From Spirochaetota bacterium (GTDB taxonomy: Bacteria; Spirochaetota; Spirochaetia; DSM-27196; PWMO01): a DNA stretch of 6,414 bases. This document shows, one piece after another, positions 1 to 4,854 of the stretch (position 1 is its first letter; every line of letters starts with the position of its first letter). The stretch is from assembly GCA_009908735.1 (NCBI GenBank), contig JAAAOR010000101.1, forward strand, positions 1-6,414, written 5' to 3'. The notes under the pieces are model-generated. The model was not told where the DNA came from and did no database searches. It saw only the letters and a list, made by a program, of their open reading frames with translations. The position numbers and the translations under genes were made by a program.

Positions 1-34
1 GGCGGCGGCGAAGCGTTGCAGCGGAGCACCCGGT

Positions 35-69
35 CCCGCCACCGGCCGCGAGCAGCGGCCGGTAGCGGG
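35..69. repeat. Strong GC-rich imperfect inverted repeat (hairpin)
   Basis: ACCGGCCGC at 41-49 pairs perfectly with GCGGCCGGT at 55-63 around a 5-base loop (GAGCA). After a single C/A mismatch, CCCGC at 35-39 pairs with GCGGG at 65-69. The result is a 15-position stem with one mismatch. There is no T-run on either strand, so it is not a standard intrinsic terminator. It could be an RNA hairpin at the end of a gene lying to the left, or a REP-like palindrome. No second copy is visible in the window. Confidence 0.6.
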
Positions 70-93
70 ATGCGCCCCGAAGACTTCTTCTGA

Positions 94-436
94 CGCGATC
101 CGATTGGAGGGCGGCTACGCGAGCCCTCGGCGAAGCGGATGCTTTGCAGGTGCTCGTAGGAGGCCGCTTGATGTGTGCCGAAGCAAAGGCTCAGGTGCAG
201 CAGTGCATCGGTCCGGGTCGCCGATGGCGGCATTGGGGCCGTGCAGAGTGCGAACTGCCTACTCGTCGCCGCACTGAAACCGGAGGCGCACGATGCGGTT
301 TCCAGCGCACTCGGGCACCGCGTGCCGGCTTACGCTGACTCCGCAAACACCTCCGCCACAGAGATCGAGAGTTCCTTCACCGCCCCCTTCTATTCAACCG
401 GACAGAAGGCTCTGTGCGAAAGAAATCCGCTGCGAA
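94..436. other. Gene-poor stretch, no supported gene
   Basis: I see no convincing coding sequence between the left edge and the GGDEF gene. Open frames exist here because the DNA is GC-rich, but their translations have the arginine/serine/proline-rich look of non-coding frames, carry no recognisable family motif and lack good ribosome binding sites. No tRNA, rRNA or CRISPR-like repeat is visible. A reading frame open from base 1 to a TGA at 91-93 could be the tail of a gene to the left, but nothing in it is recognisable. Confidence 0.5.
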
Positions 437-466
437 TTGACGGCAAACCTGCCGCCCCGATACAGT
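437..466 (+). promoter_or_regulatory. Candidate sigma-70 promoter of the GGDEF gene
   Basis: TTGACG at 437-442 is separated by 18 bp from TACAGT at 461-466, giving five of six and four of six matches to the -35 and -10 consensus. Transcription would start near 473, leaving a leader of about 58 nt that ends in a good Shine-Dalgarno at 518-523 before the TTG start. The assignment rests on consensus matching alone. Confidence 0.4.
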
Positions 467-530
467 ACGGAGTGGACGGGCCGAGCCGCAACTGCAGACG
501 TGGTCGCAGGCATCTTGTGGAGGAAGCGGG

Positions 531-2012
531 TTGGAGAAATTGCTGAACAACGTCAAGTACATACTGCTCATCCTGATTGCCCTGTTACTGCTGTATGTCT
601 TTTCGACCCAGTACACGAGCATCCGCGAGGTGATAGAAGAGAAGTACGAGAGCCAGCAGCAACTGGTGGAGAAGAATATCCTGCAGACGGTGAACTACAT
701 CAACGATGCCTATCAGATCGCCGAACAGCAGTTGAATCAGGAGATGCGAGAGTACTCACAGCAGATGGTGGCAAAATACCAGGATAACCCCGATGTGATG
801 GAGTGGGATCTGGCGAAGCTGCAGGAGCGGTTCGAGGGGTACGATATCTATATCGTAGACGAGGATCTGAAGATCATCAAAACGACCGATCAGGAGGACC
901 TGGGCCTTGACTTCTCCCGGTTCGGCAGTTTTGCCACCATTCTGCGGGAACGAATGGCCGGAGATACCTTCGAAGTCGACAGGCTCGACCTTTCAACTCA
1001 AGCCGGGGTGATCAAGAAATACAGCTATATGCCCAGTCCGGATAATCAATACCTGTTCGAGCTCAGTGTCAGTATTGAAGAGCGCTACCCCTCTTTTCAG
1101 AGTCTGAACCTTTTCAAAGACGCCACGTCGTTGACGGACGAATACGACCTGGTTGAAGACATAGGCTTCTACAGCGTCGAGCCGCTGCGGCACGGAGTTG
1201 CCAAACTCAGAAACACCAAACGGCCGTATTTGAACCCGGATGTACCGGAGCTTGAAGAGGAGCTGGCCAGACAGGCGGTCATCACCAATGCCATGCAGAG
1301 CAGCACGCAAGCCGTTGACGGCATACAACGCAGCTATCGCTTTTTCCCTGCATTGACCAGCGATCAGGAAAACGGGCAGGGATGGAACTCCTACGTTGTG
1401 GGGATTGTCTACAATGACCAGGTGATGCAGGAACAGATCGGAGAGCACCGATACCTGTTCATGATAAACGTCATTTCAATGGCGGTGCTGTTCGCCGGCT
1501 TTATTGCCGTCGTCGTGTATCTTCTTAGGAAGTTTGAATACCAGGCTCACCACGACAAACTGACAGGGCTTGCGAATCGGAAGCGCTTTGTGGAGTCTTT
1601 CAACAGGCTGAAAAACAGGGCGGATCTCAATGGCGACTGTATCGGCGTGGTCTTCATCGACATCGACAGGTTCAAAGAGATAAATGATAGTCATGGACAC
1701 GATATCGGAGATGCGGTACTGAGAAGCATCGCCTCCAGAATGGAAAACCACCTGAAAGGAAAGGACCTGAAAGCCCGCATGGGTGGCGATGAGTTCCTCA
1801 TAGCCCTGGCGGACCTCTCGTCAAAAGAACAGATAAAAGAGGTTGCGGCTCGACTGATGGCGGAGCTGAAAAAGCCCCTGTCCGTCAGCGGGCGGGAAAT
1901 CGCCGTCAGTGTCAGCGGGGGGCTCAGCATCTATCCCGACGACAGCCGGGACGTGGAAACCCTCGTGAAACGTGCCGATACGGCGATGTACCGGGACAAG
2001 CGAGGGGAATAG
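531..2012 (+). CDS. Membrane-anchored diguanylate cyclase (extracytoplasmic Cache-like sensor + GGDEF)
   Basis: This 493-residue protein is predicted to make cyclic di-GMP from two GTP at the inner membrane. A first membrane segment lies at residues 9-24, followed by an extracytoplasmic region of about 280 residues. That region opens with a long helix and contains YDIYIVDEDLKII, which resembles a Cache/PAS sensor strand. A second membrane segment lies at about 308-332. The GGDEF domain follows directly, with HDKLTGLANR (341-350), metal-ligand Asp377 in FIDIDRFKEIND, an intact GGDEF active site (418-422), SGGLSIYPDD and a terminal ADTAMYRDK. Catalysis should therefore be intact. The allosteric I-site, normally RxxD, reads KGKD (409-412), so classical product inhibition may be weakened. 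The start is TTG at 531, preceded by GGAGGA at 518-523 with about 7 nt spacing; the first membrane segment requires a start this far upstream. No EAL domain is present. The sensed ligand is unknown. Confidence 0.93.
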   Translation: MEKLLNNVKYILLILIALLLLYVFSTQYTSIREVIEEKYESQQQLVEKNILQTVNYINDAYQIAEQQLNQEMREYSQQMVAKYQDNPDVMEWDLAKLQERFEGYDIYIVDEDLKIIKTTDQEDLGLDFSRFGSFATILRERMAGDTFEVDRLDLSTQAGVIKKYSYMPSPDNQYLFELSVSIEERYPSFQSLNLFKDATSLTDEYDLVEDIGFYSVEPLRHGVAKLRNTKRPYLNPDVPELEEELARQAVITNAMQSSTQAVDGIQRSYRFFPALTSDQENGQGWNSYVVGIVYNDQVMQEQIGEHRYLFMINVISMAVLFAGFIAVVVYLLRKFEYQAHHDKLTGLANRKRFVESFNRLKNRADLNGDCIGVVFIDIDRFKEINDSHGHDIGDAVLRSIASRMENHLKGKDLKARMGGDEFLIALADLSSKEQIKEVAARLMAELKKPLSVSGREIAVSVSGGLSIYPDDSRDVETLVKRADTAMYRDKRGE

Positions 2013-2013
2013 G

Positions 2014-2042
2014 CGCCGGCGTCCGTCACCACCCGGCCGGCG
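2014..2042 (+). terminator. Weak hairpin after the GGDEF gene, possible terminator
   Basis: CGCCGGC (2014-2020) and GCCGGCG (2036-2042) form a perfect 7-bp stem with a 15-nt loop right after the stop codon. The following sequence is only mildly T-containing and has no true T-run, so efficient intrinsic termination is doubtful. Confidence 0.25.
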
Positions 2043-2109
2043 AGGTTCTCTCGGGCGGCGAGCCTGTGGCAGGGAGCTTGCCATGCGCGTAGGCGCGCTT
2101 AGAGCCCAC

Positions 2110-2434
2110 CATTCATTCCCCTGATTCGTCGGCTTCCGCCCCCATGGCTTCCTGCAATCCCGGCAGCTGACCCGACGCCCCGGACCACGCGCGCCTCGAT
2201 CGGCTTGCCGCATCCGAGCGATTCTTCTGCGAGGCCGGCCTCGAGACCATCCGTAACCAGCCCTTCTCGGGCTCACTCGTCCCCGGCCGGTTCTACGGCG
2301 TCGACCGACGTGTCACCTCGATCATGATCGAGGTGCGGCGGGATCTCTATATGGACGAGCGGACGGGTGAGCGAACGGCAGGGCTCAGGCGGATCGAGGC
2401 GCTGTTGGCTGATTTTCTCGCAGAGGTCGCTGCC
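2110..2434 (+). pseudogene. Decayed C-terminal remnant of an N-formylglutamate amidohydrolase family gene
   Basis: From 2171 the plus-strand frame reads as the C-terminal part of the N-formylglutamate amidohydrolase family (PF05013). It contains GLETIRNQPFSGSLVP, then SIMIEVRRDLYMDERTG and a helical AGLRRIEALLADFLAEV, matching the family's N-x-PF-x-G and IE-x-x-R-x-LYM-x-E signatures. A TGA at 2168-2170 blocks the frame upstream. An HHSFP match (the family's D-x-HSFP metal-site region) appears in another frame at 2107-2121, about 48 codons before the N-x-PF motif, a plausible family spacing, so at least one frameshift and one stop separate the pieces. The N-terminal half is absent. Family homology ends near 2434; the frame then runs as non-homologous sequence into the oppositely oriented toxin gene, to a stop at 2516-2518. 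The enzyme family hydrolyses N-formylglutamate in histidine degradation, but this copy cannot be functional. The frameshifted HHSFP piece is the less certain part. Confidence 0.75.
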
Positions 2435-2439
2435 CCGAT

Positions 2440-2769
2440 TCACTCTTCAATTGCAAGTGCGACCTTGAGGGCCGCCGAGAGCTCGGCGAGTTTGCGATCG
2501 TCGAGCGACCCCACGTAATCGGTGAGCTCGCTCTTGGCAATGCTCACGAGACCGTCGCAGTGGACCGCGCTTGAGTGCTTCAGGGCTTCATCGGTGCCCA
2601 CCGTTACCTGGGAGGAGAGTCCGCTGTTGGTGGAATATACAGGCGCACAGATGACAGTCGCATACTTCGAGTCTATCAGCACCTGCCGACTGACGACGAC
2701 GAACGCCCTGCGACGTTTCGGGTCAGACGTGCCGGGCTTCTTGACCAGATAGATGTCGCCGCGAGTCAT
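2440..2769 (-). CDS. MazF/PemK-family endoribonuclease toxin
   Basis: This 109-residue protein is a type II toxin of the MazF/PemK family; such toxins cleave RNA at short sequence motifs and arrest translation. It shows the family layout: the N-terminal RGDIYLV strand (R3-G4-D5), the KRRRAFVVVS strand (18-27) whose arginines match the catalytic-arginine region, the VICAPVYST strand (39-47) whose final Ser/Thr matches the catalytic threonine, and a C-terminal VHCDGLVSIAKSEL..YVGSL segment plus helix. Length is normal for the family. Its ATG (2769-2767) overlaps the antitoxin TGA (2768-2766) as ATGA, indicating translational coupling with the antitoxin made first. The 3' end converges on the amidohydrolase remnant with almost no spacer. 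All expected parts are present, so it is likely active, but its cleavage specificity cannot be read from sequence. Confidence 0.92.
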   Translation of the reverse strand: MTRGDIYLVKKPGTSDPKRRRAFVVVSRQVLIDSKYATVICAPVYSTNSGLSSQVTVGTDEALKHSSAVHCDGLVSIAKSELTDYVGSLDDRKLAELSAALKVALAIEE

Positions 2770-2993
2770 TCTTCGGACTGAAACGAGATCACGTCGAGGG
2801 CTTCTTCGTTGAGACGCTCAGCTTGTTCATTGATGCGCTCGAGCTCGCGCGCGTCTCTCTTTTCGCGCTGTCGCTGGCGGAGGTATCGCCAGGTCGCCTC
2901 CTCGATGAGTGCAGACCGATTGGCCTGACCTGCTTCGCTGGACAAGGCTTCGAGCAGCTCCTCGGAGAGGGTGACGGACGTCTTCACCTTCAT
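2766..2993 (-). CDS. Ribbon-helix-helix antitoxin of the MazF-type pair
   Basis: This 75-residue protein begins VKTSVTLSEELLEALSSEAG, a typical RHH DNA-binding strand plus helix A, followed by the turn and helix B (ANRSALIEEATWRYLRQ, 24-40). A charged, likely disordered or helical tail (41-75) is the expected toxin-binding part. RHH antitoxins bind the toxin and repress their own operon as dimers on repeated operator half-sites. The frame stays open upstream to 3173, but the ATG at 2993 is chosen because the RHH strand normally starts at the N-terminus and because a consensus -10 lies immediately upstream, putting longer versions outside the transcript. No Shine-Dalgarno precedes this ATG, which fits a leaderless mRNA. 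The gene precedes the toxin with an ATGA overlap. Confidence 0.9.
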   Translation of the reverse strand: MKVKTSVTLSEELLEALSSEAGQANRSALIEEATWRYLRQRQREKRDARELERINEQAERLNEEALDVISFQSEE

Positions 2994-3009
2994 ACCACGA
3001 TTATACCAC
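2992..3009 (-). promoter_or_regulatory. Candidate antitoxin operator: two direct repeats 11 bp apart
   Basis: On the minus strand GTGGTAT occurs at 3009-3003 and again at 2998-2992, a period of exactly 11 bp, about one helical turn. The repeats overlap the -10 element and the start codon of the RHH antitoxin. This is the arrangement expected of an RHH autorepressor operator in which dimers sit side by side on one DNA face. Assignment to this antitoxin is inferred from position. Confidence 0.5.
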
Positions 3010-3028
3010 CAGATTGCTGCTGCCGCAA
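3000..3028 (-). promoter_or_regulatory. Sigma-70 promoter of the antitoxin-toxin operon (leaderless)
   Basis: Reading the minus strand, TTGCGG (3028-3023) is followed after exactly 17 bp by a perfect TATAAT (3005-3000). Six bases then separate the -10 from the A of the antitoxin ATG at 2993, so the predicted +1 coincides with the start codon. The mRNA would be leaderless, consistent with the missing Shine-Dalgarno. Confidence 0.6.
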
Positions 3029-3074
3029 TATCTCGGTTTCGCCTCGAGTCCTCAGCACAACTCGCGTTGCAGTG

Positions 3075-3085
3075 TGCGTAACGCA
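3075..3085. promoter_or_regulatory. Palindrome upstream of the OMP gene, possible activator site
   Basis: TGCGT-A-ACGCA forms a short palindrome centred about 103 bp upstream of the predicted sigma-54 transcription start, within the range where sigma-54 enhancer-binding proteins usually bind. Being only 5 bp per arm, it could be chance. Confidence 0.25.
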
Positions 3086-3131
3086 GGTTCCGTTCCGGGG
3101 CGGAAATGGCCGCGACCCGGCTGCGTCCCGC

Positions 3132-3153
3132 CGGGGATTCGGCCGGATCCCCG
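3132..3153. repeat. Inverted repeat just upstream of the sigma-54 promoter
   Basis: CGGGGAT at 3132-3138 is perfectly repeated in inverse as ATCCCCG at 3147-3153 around 8 bases. It ends 3 bp before the -24/-12 element. It may be a binding site for a regulator or a hairpin insulating the OMP gene. No function is established. Confidence 0.4.
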
Positions 3154-3155
3154 CG

Positions 3156-3172
3156 TTGGCACAGCAGTTGCA
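3156..3172 (+). promoter_or_regulatory. Sigma-54 (RpoN) -24/-12 promoter of the OMP gene
   Basis: TTGGCACAGCAGTTGCA matches the sigma-54 consensus YTGGCACGrNNNTTGCW at all strongly conserved positions. The GG (3158-3159) and GC (3170-3171) doublets are separated by exactly 10 bp, as required. Predicted +1 is near 3183, just before the GGAGGT Shine-Dalgarno (3184-3189) and the ATG at 3194, giving a leader of about 11 nt. It lies at the right distance and orientation for one gene, which supports a real site. Confidence 0.75.
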
Positions 3173-3193
3173 TTCTCTTCGACGGAGGTATCT

Positions 3194-3853
3194 ATGAAAC
3201 GCACGAGCCTTATCGTCCTTGCAATCGTTCTGCTCCCGGTGCTTGCCGACGCCCAGACCATCACCGTCGGCGCGAAGGGCGGTCTGAACCTGAGCTGGTT
3301 CAGCGGAAGCAACTGGAACGACTATGTCGACGCGGTCGAGGCATACTACGGTATCACGATCGACGAGCGTCCGCGCGCGTCATTTGTGGGCGGTCCCTAC
3401 CTCGAAGCCATGTTCGCCGAGAACGTCGGCGTCGTGTTCGAGGCAAGCTACGCGGTATACGGCCAGCGCTACGAGTACACGGCAATGGGCATGGACTTCG
3501 ATGGACAGTACTGGCAGCGCGCCGTTCAGCTGCCGCTGCTACTGAAGCTCGCCGCAGGCAGGAGTGGGGGCATCTACGCCGTGGTCGGCCCCACGGTGAG
3601 CTTTCTCATCGGCGACTTCGAGTTCGAAGAAAGCGGTGGCGGGATCTCCGTCTCCGACAGCGTGAAACCCGACAATACGGCAGTGATAGGATTCCTCGCG
3701 GGTGCCGGATACGAAGTGCCCCTTGGAGAGGGCGAGCTCAGCTTCGAGCTGCGCTACGGCCGCAACCTCACAGACGCCTTCGACGAGGACAAGAATCCCT
3801 TCGATACCAACACCTTCCAGACGCTTGTGGGCTACGGGTTTCATGTGCAGTAG
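3194..3853 (+). CDS. Small outer-membrane beta-barrel protein (OMP_b-brl / porin-like family)
   Basis: This 219-residue protein carries a Sec signal peptide: MKR, a hydrophobic core, then ADA before Gln21, with cleavage predicted after residue 20. The mature part of about 199 residues has alternating hydrophobic and polar strands typical of an eight-stranded barrel. It opens with TVGAKGGLNLSWF (24-36) and includes SFVGGPYLEAMF, VGVVFEASYAVYG, WQRAVQLPLLLKL, GGIYAVVGPTVSFLIG, VIGFLAGAGYEVPL and ELSFELRYGRNLTDAF, the last like the penultimate strand of porin-family/OMP_b-brl_2 proteins. It should sit in the outer membrane, but no specific substrate can be assigned. The ATG at 3194 is fixed by GGAGGT at 3184-3189 and by the signal peptide; the frame is open further upstream but would cross the promoter. 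It is probably transcribed alone from the sigma-54 promoter. The C-terminus ends GYGFHVQ rather than in an aromatic residue. Confidence 0.85.
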   Translation: MKRTSLIVLAIVLLPVLADAQTITVGAKGGLNLSWFSGSNWNDYVDAVEAYYGITIDERPRASFVGGPYLEAMFAENVGVVFEASYAVYGQRYEYTAMGMDFDGQYWQRAVQLPLLLKLAAGRSGGIYAVVGPTVSFLIGDFEFEESGGGISVSDSVKPDNTAVIGFLAGAGYEVPLGEGELSFELRYGRNLTDAFDEDKNPFDTNTFQTLVGYGFHVQ

Positions 3854-3855
3854 CT

Positions 3856-4044
3856 GTGCTCGCGGCGCGGCTTCATCAGTCGAGAAGCCGTGTATTCGCC
3901 GAGGCCTTGCGCGAGTATCTCGACCGTCACAGTCCGCAGCGCACCACCGAGGCCATGAACACAGCGGTTGAGGAAGTCGGCGAGGAGTCCGATGATTTCG
4001 TGGATGCTGCCGCTCGGGCCCCGGGTTCCGGCGGACCGTGGTAG
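3856..4044 (+). pseudogene. Truncated RHH antitoxin remnant (mazE-type, second locus)
   Basis: Beginning 3 bases after the OMP stop codon, frame 1 reads LAARLHQSRSRVFAEALREYLDRH, followed by TEAMNTAVEEVGEESDDFVDAAARA. This is the helix A/helix B and acidic tail of a MazE-like RHH antitoxin; relatives typically read KRSRSELYAEALREYL...TEALN. The N-terminal DNA-binding strand and start codon are missing, with the OMP gene's 3' end in their place. After AAARA at 4020 the frame runs through unrelated codons to a TAG at 4042-4044, and toxin homology starts at the same spot in another frame. The reading frame is continuous with an upstream non-OMP frame, but no start suits it. It has presumably lost DNA binding. 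Confidence 0.75.
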
Positions 4045-4181
4045 TCGTCCAGGGCGACGCACTGAATGAAAGCCGATTGAGAACCTCCCTGTGCGTAGTG
4101 CTAACGAGCGTTCTCGCACGCGAGAGCCAGGGCACCGAGCTCTCATCGCTTTCCAGCCGGGGTGCGGAGCACCAAGGGTGA
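4014..4181 (+). pseudogene. Truncated MazF toxin remnant fused to the antitoxin ruin
   Basis: In frame 3, starting near 4014, the sequence reads SGPGFRRTVVVVQGDALNES, then RLRTSLCVVLTSVLARESQG, ending at TGA 4179-4181. This is the MazF core; family members read GSEPGxRRPVVVVQxDxxNxSxxxT...PLTSN. The catalytic-arginine region (FRR) and the threonine (LTS) are still recognisable. The N-terminal RGDVWW-type strand is absent, because the antitoxin remnant's DAAARA overlaps the same bases, pointing to an internal deletion that removed the antitoxin C-terminus and toxin N-terminus. The C-terminal third (usually GLPKDS...VSQI) is not recognisable, and further frameshifts toward 4200 are likely. It has no start codon and is almost certainly non-functional. 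Confidence 0.75.
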
Positions 4182-4182
4182 A

Positions 4183-4211
4183 TTGCCGCTCGAAGATCAT
4201 GGTGATATCCT
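4183..4211 (+). promoter_or_regulatory. Candidate sigma-70 promoter of the DUF4160/DUF2442 pair
   Basis: TTGCCG (4183-4188) and TATCCT (4206-4211) are separated by 17 bp, each with four or more consensus matches. Transcription would begin near 4218, about 11 nt before the ATG at 4229. It is supported only by consensus and position. Confidence 0.35.
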
Positions 4212-4228
4212 GAAGTAGGTGGGCCTGA

Positions 4229-4486
4229 ATGCCAACAGTACTATTCCTTAAAGGCTGGCGTTTCTACTTCTACTCGAACGAGCGGGATGAGCCGCCCCAT
4301 ATCCACGTTTCCAAAGCGGATGCAGAAGGTAAGTTCTGGCTCGATCCGGAGTCTTACGACGTCCGGGCTGCGTTCACATACGGCATCGGACCTGCTGATC
4401 TGAGATTCGTAAGAAAGACATTGTTCGAGCACTTTGATGAGCTGCTCGAAGCATGGAAAGACATGCATGGAGGTCTCGAATCATGA
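4229..4486 (+). CDS. DUF4160 family protein
   Basis: This 85-residue protein matches DUF4160 along its whole length. It has MPTVLFLKGWRFYFYSNE (1-18), the signature EPPHIHV (21-27), KFWLDP (35-40) and the C-terminal helix DELLEAWKDMH (70-80). There is no signal peptide or membrane segment, so it is probably cytoplasmic. The biochemical role is unknown. The family is small, widely scattered in bacterial accessory DNA and very often lies next to DUF2442, a layout that resembles toxin-antitoxin modules, but I know of no established activity. The conserved PHIH could bind a metal or nucleic acid; that is speculation. The start is the first ATG of the family consensus, with AGGTGG about 7 nt upstream. 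Its TGA overlaps the next gene's ATG (ATGA, 4483-4486). Confidence 0.85.
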   Translation: MPTVLFLKGWRFYFYSNERDEPPHIHVSKADAEGKFWLDPESYDVRAAFTYGIGPADLRFVRKTLFEHFDELLEAWKDMHGGLES

Positions 4487-4725
4487 TCGAAACGAGACAT
4501 ACTGTCCGTGTGCTGGAAACCTCCGATCAGGGTCTCCGATTGGAAGTGGACGGCAGAGCGGTAACCGTCTCGTGGGCGGAGCTGTCGCCACGGCTGAAGA
4601 GGGCACCTCAGGTTGTCCGCGAGACTATCGAAGTAAGCCCCGCCGGGTACGGACTGCACTGGCCGCTTCTGGATGAGGATCTGTCTATCGACGGGATACT
4701 CCGGGACTTCGGCGGAGGTTCTTAA
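4483..4725 (+). CDS. DUF2442 family protein
   Basis: This 80-residue protein matches DUF2442. It has an N-terminal beta region (TVRVLETSDQGLRLEVDG), VSWAELSPRLKRA (29-41), and the diagnostic C-terminal GYGLHWPLLDEDLSIDGIL (55-73). The ATG at 4483 is chosen over an in-frame ATG at 4453 because it creates the ATGA overlap with DUF4160, has GGAGGT at 4469-4474 with 8-nt spacing, and aligns with the usual family start. It is translationally coupled to the DUF4160 gene and presumably works with it. No enzymatic motif is seen. An antitoxin-like or partner role is a guess from the layout. Confidence 0.85.
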   Translation: MIETRHTVRVLETSDQGLRLEVDGRAVTVSWAELSPRLKRAPQVVRETIEVSPAGYGLHWPLLDEDLSIDGILRDFGGGS

Positions 4726-4755
4726 TCCCCGGTGAAGTTGAGTCTGTCTGCCGGG

Positions 4756-4854
4756 TTACCCCGGTCGGCGTCGACGGAGGTCTCGACGAAGTGCTCCCGG
4801 TTCAGCAATGAGCGCAGACCGGTTGGCGTGCCCCGTTACCCGGGCGATGGCCTC
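4756..4854 (-). pseudogene. RHH antitoxin remnant paralogous to the intact antitoxin
   Basis: On the minus strand from 4854 down to a TAA at 4758-4756 the frame reads VEAIARVTGHANRSALIAEP, then ...LRRDLRRRRPG. This aligns with the intact antitoxin's LEALSSEAGQANRSALIEEA...RYLRQRQR, with about two extra codons in the remnant. The core is 22 of 27 identical at DNA level (4833-4807 versus 2930-2904). The N-terminal strand and start codon are missing, and the upstream side is the 3' end of prsW, whose TAG (4856-4854) lies exactly where homology begins. The acidic C-terminal tail is cut by an early stop and no toxin gene follows. It cannot be functional as an antitoxin unless expressed by read-through from prsW. 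Confidence 0.7.

Noticed and set aside
1..93. Frame open from the left edge ending in MRPEDFF and TGA
   Set aside because: It could be the tail of a gene to the left, but 30 codons of Arg/Ala-rich sequence give no recognisable homology, and the hairpin lies within it.
175..546. 123-codon plus-strand open frame upstream of the GGDEF gene (and overlapping frames 144-338 and 293-787)
   Set aside because: No family motif, no good ribosome binding site, composition typical of out-of-frame GC-rich DNA; it also runs over the GGDEF promoter and start.
2993..3173. Extended N-terminus for the RHH antitoxin (start at 3173)
   Set aside because: The extra 60 codons look non-coding, would precede the DNA-binding strand and lie upstream of the consensus -10, which would put them outside the transcript.
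3106..4044. Long 312-codon plus-strand frame across the OMP gene
   Set aside because: Its first three quarters are an Arg-rich shadow of the OMP gene in another frame. Only the part after 3856 has real homology, and this is listed as the antitoxin remnant.
4751..4764. Small hairpin CCGGG-TTAC-CCCGG as a terminator between the converging genes
   Set aside because: Only a 5-bp stem with no T-run on either strand, and it lies inside the antitoxin remnant.
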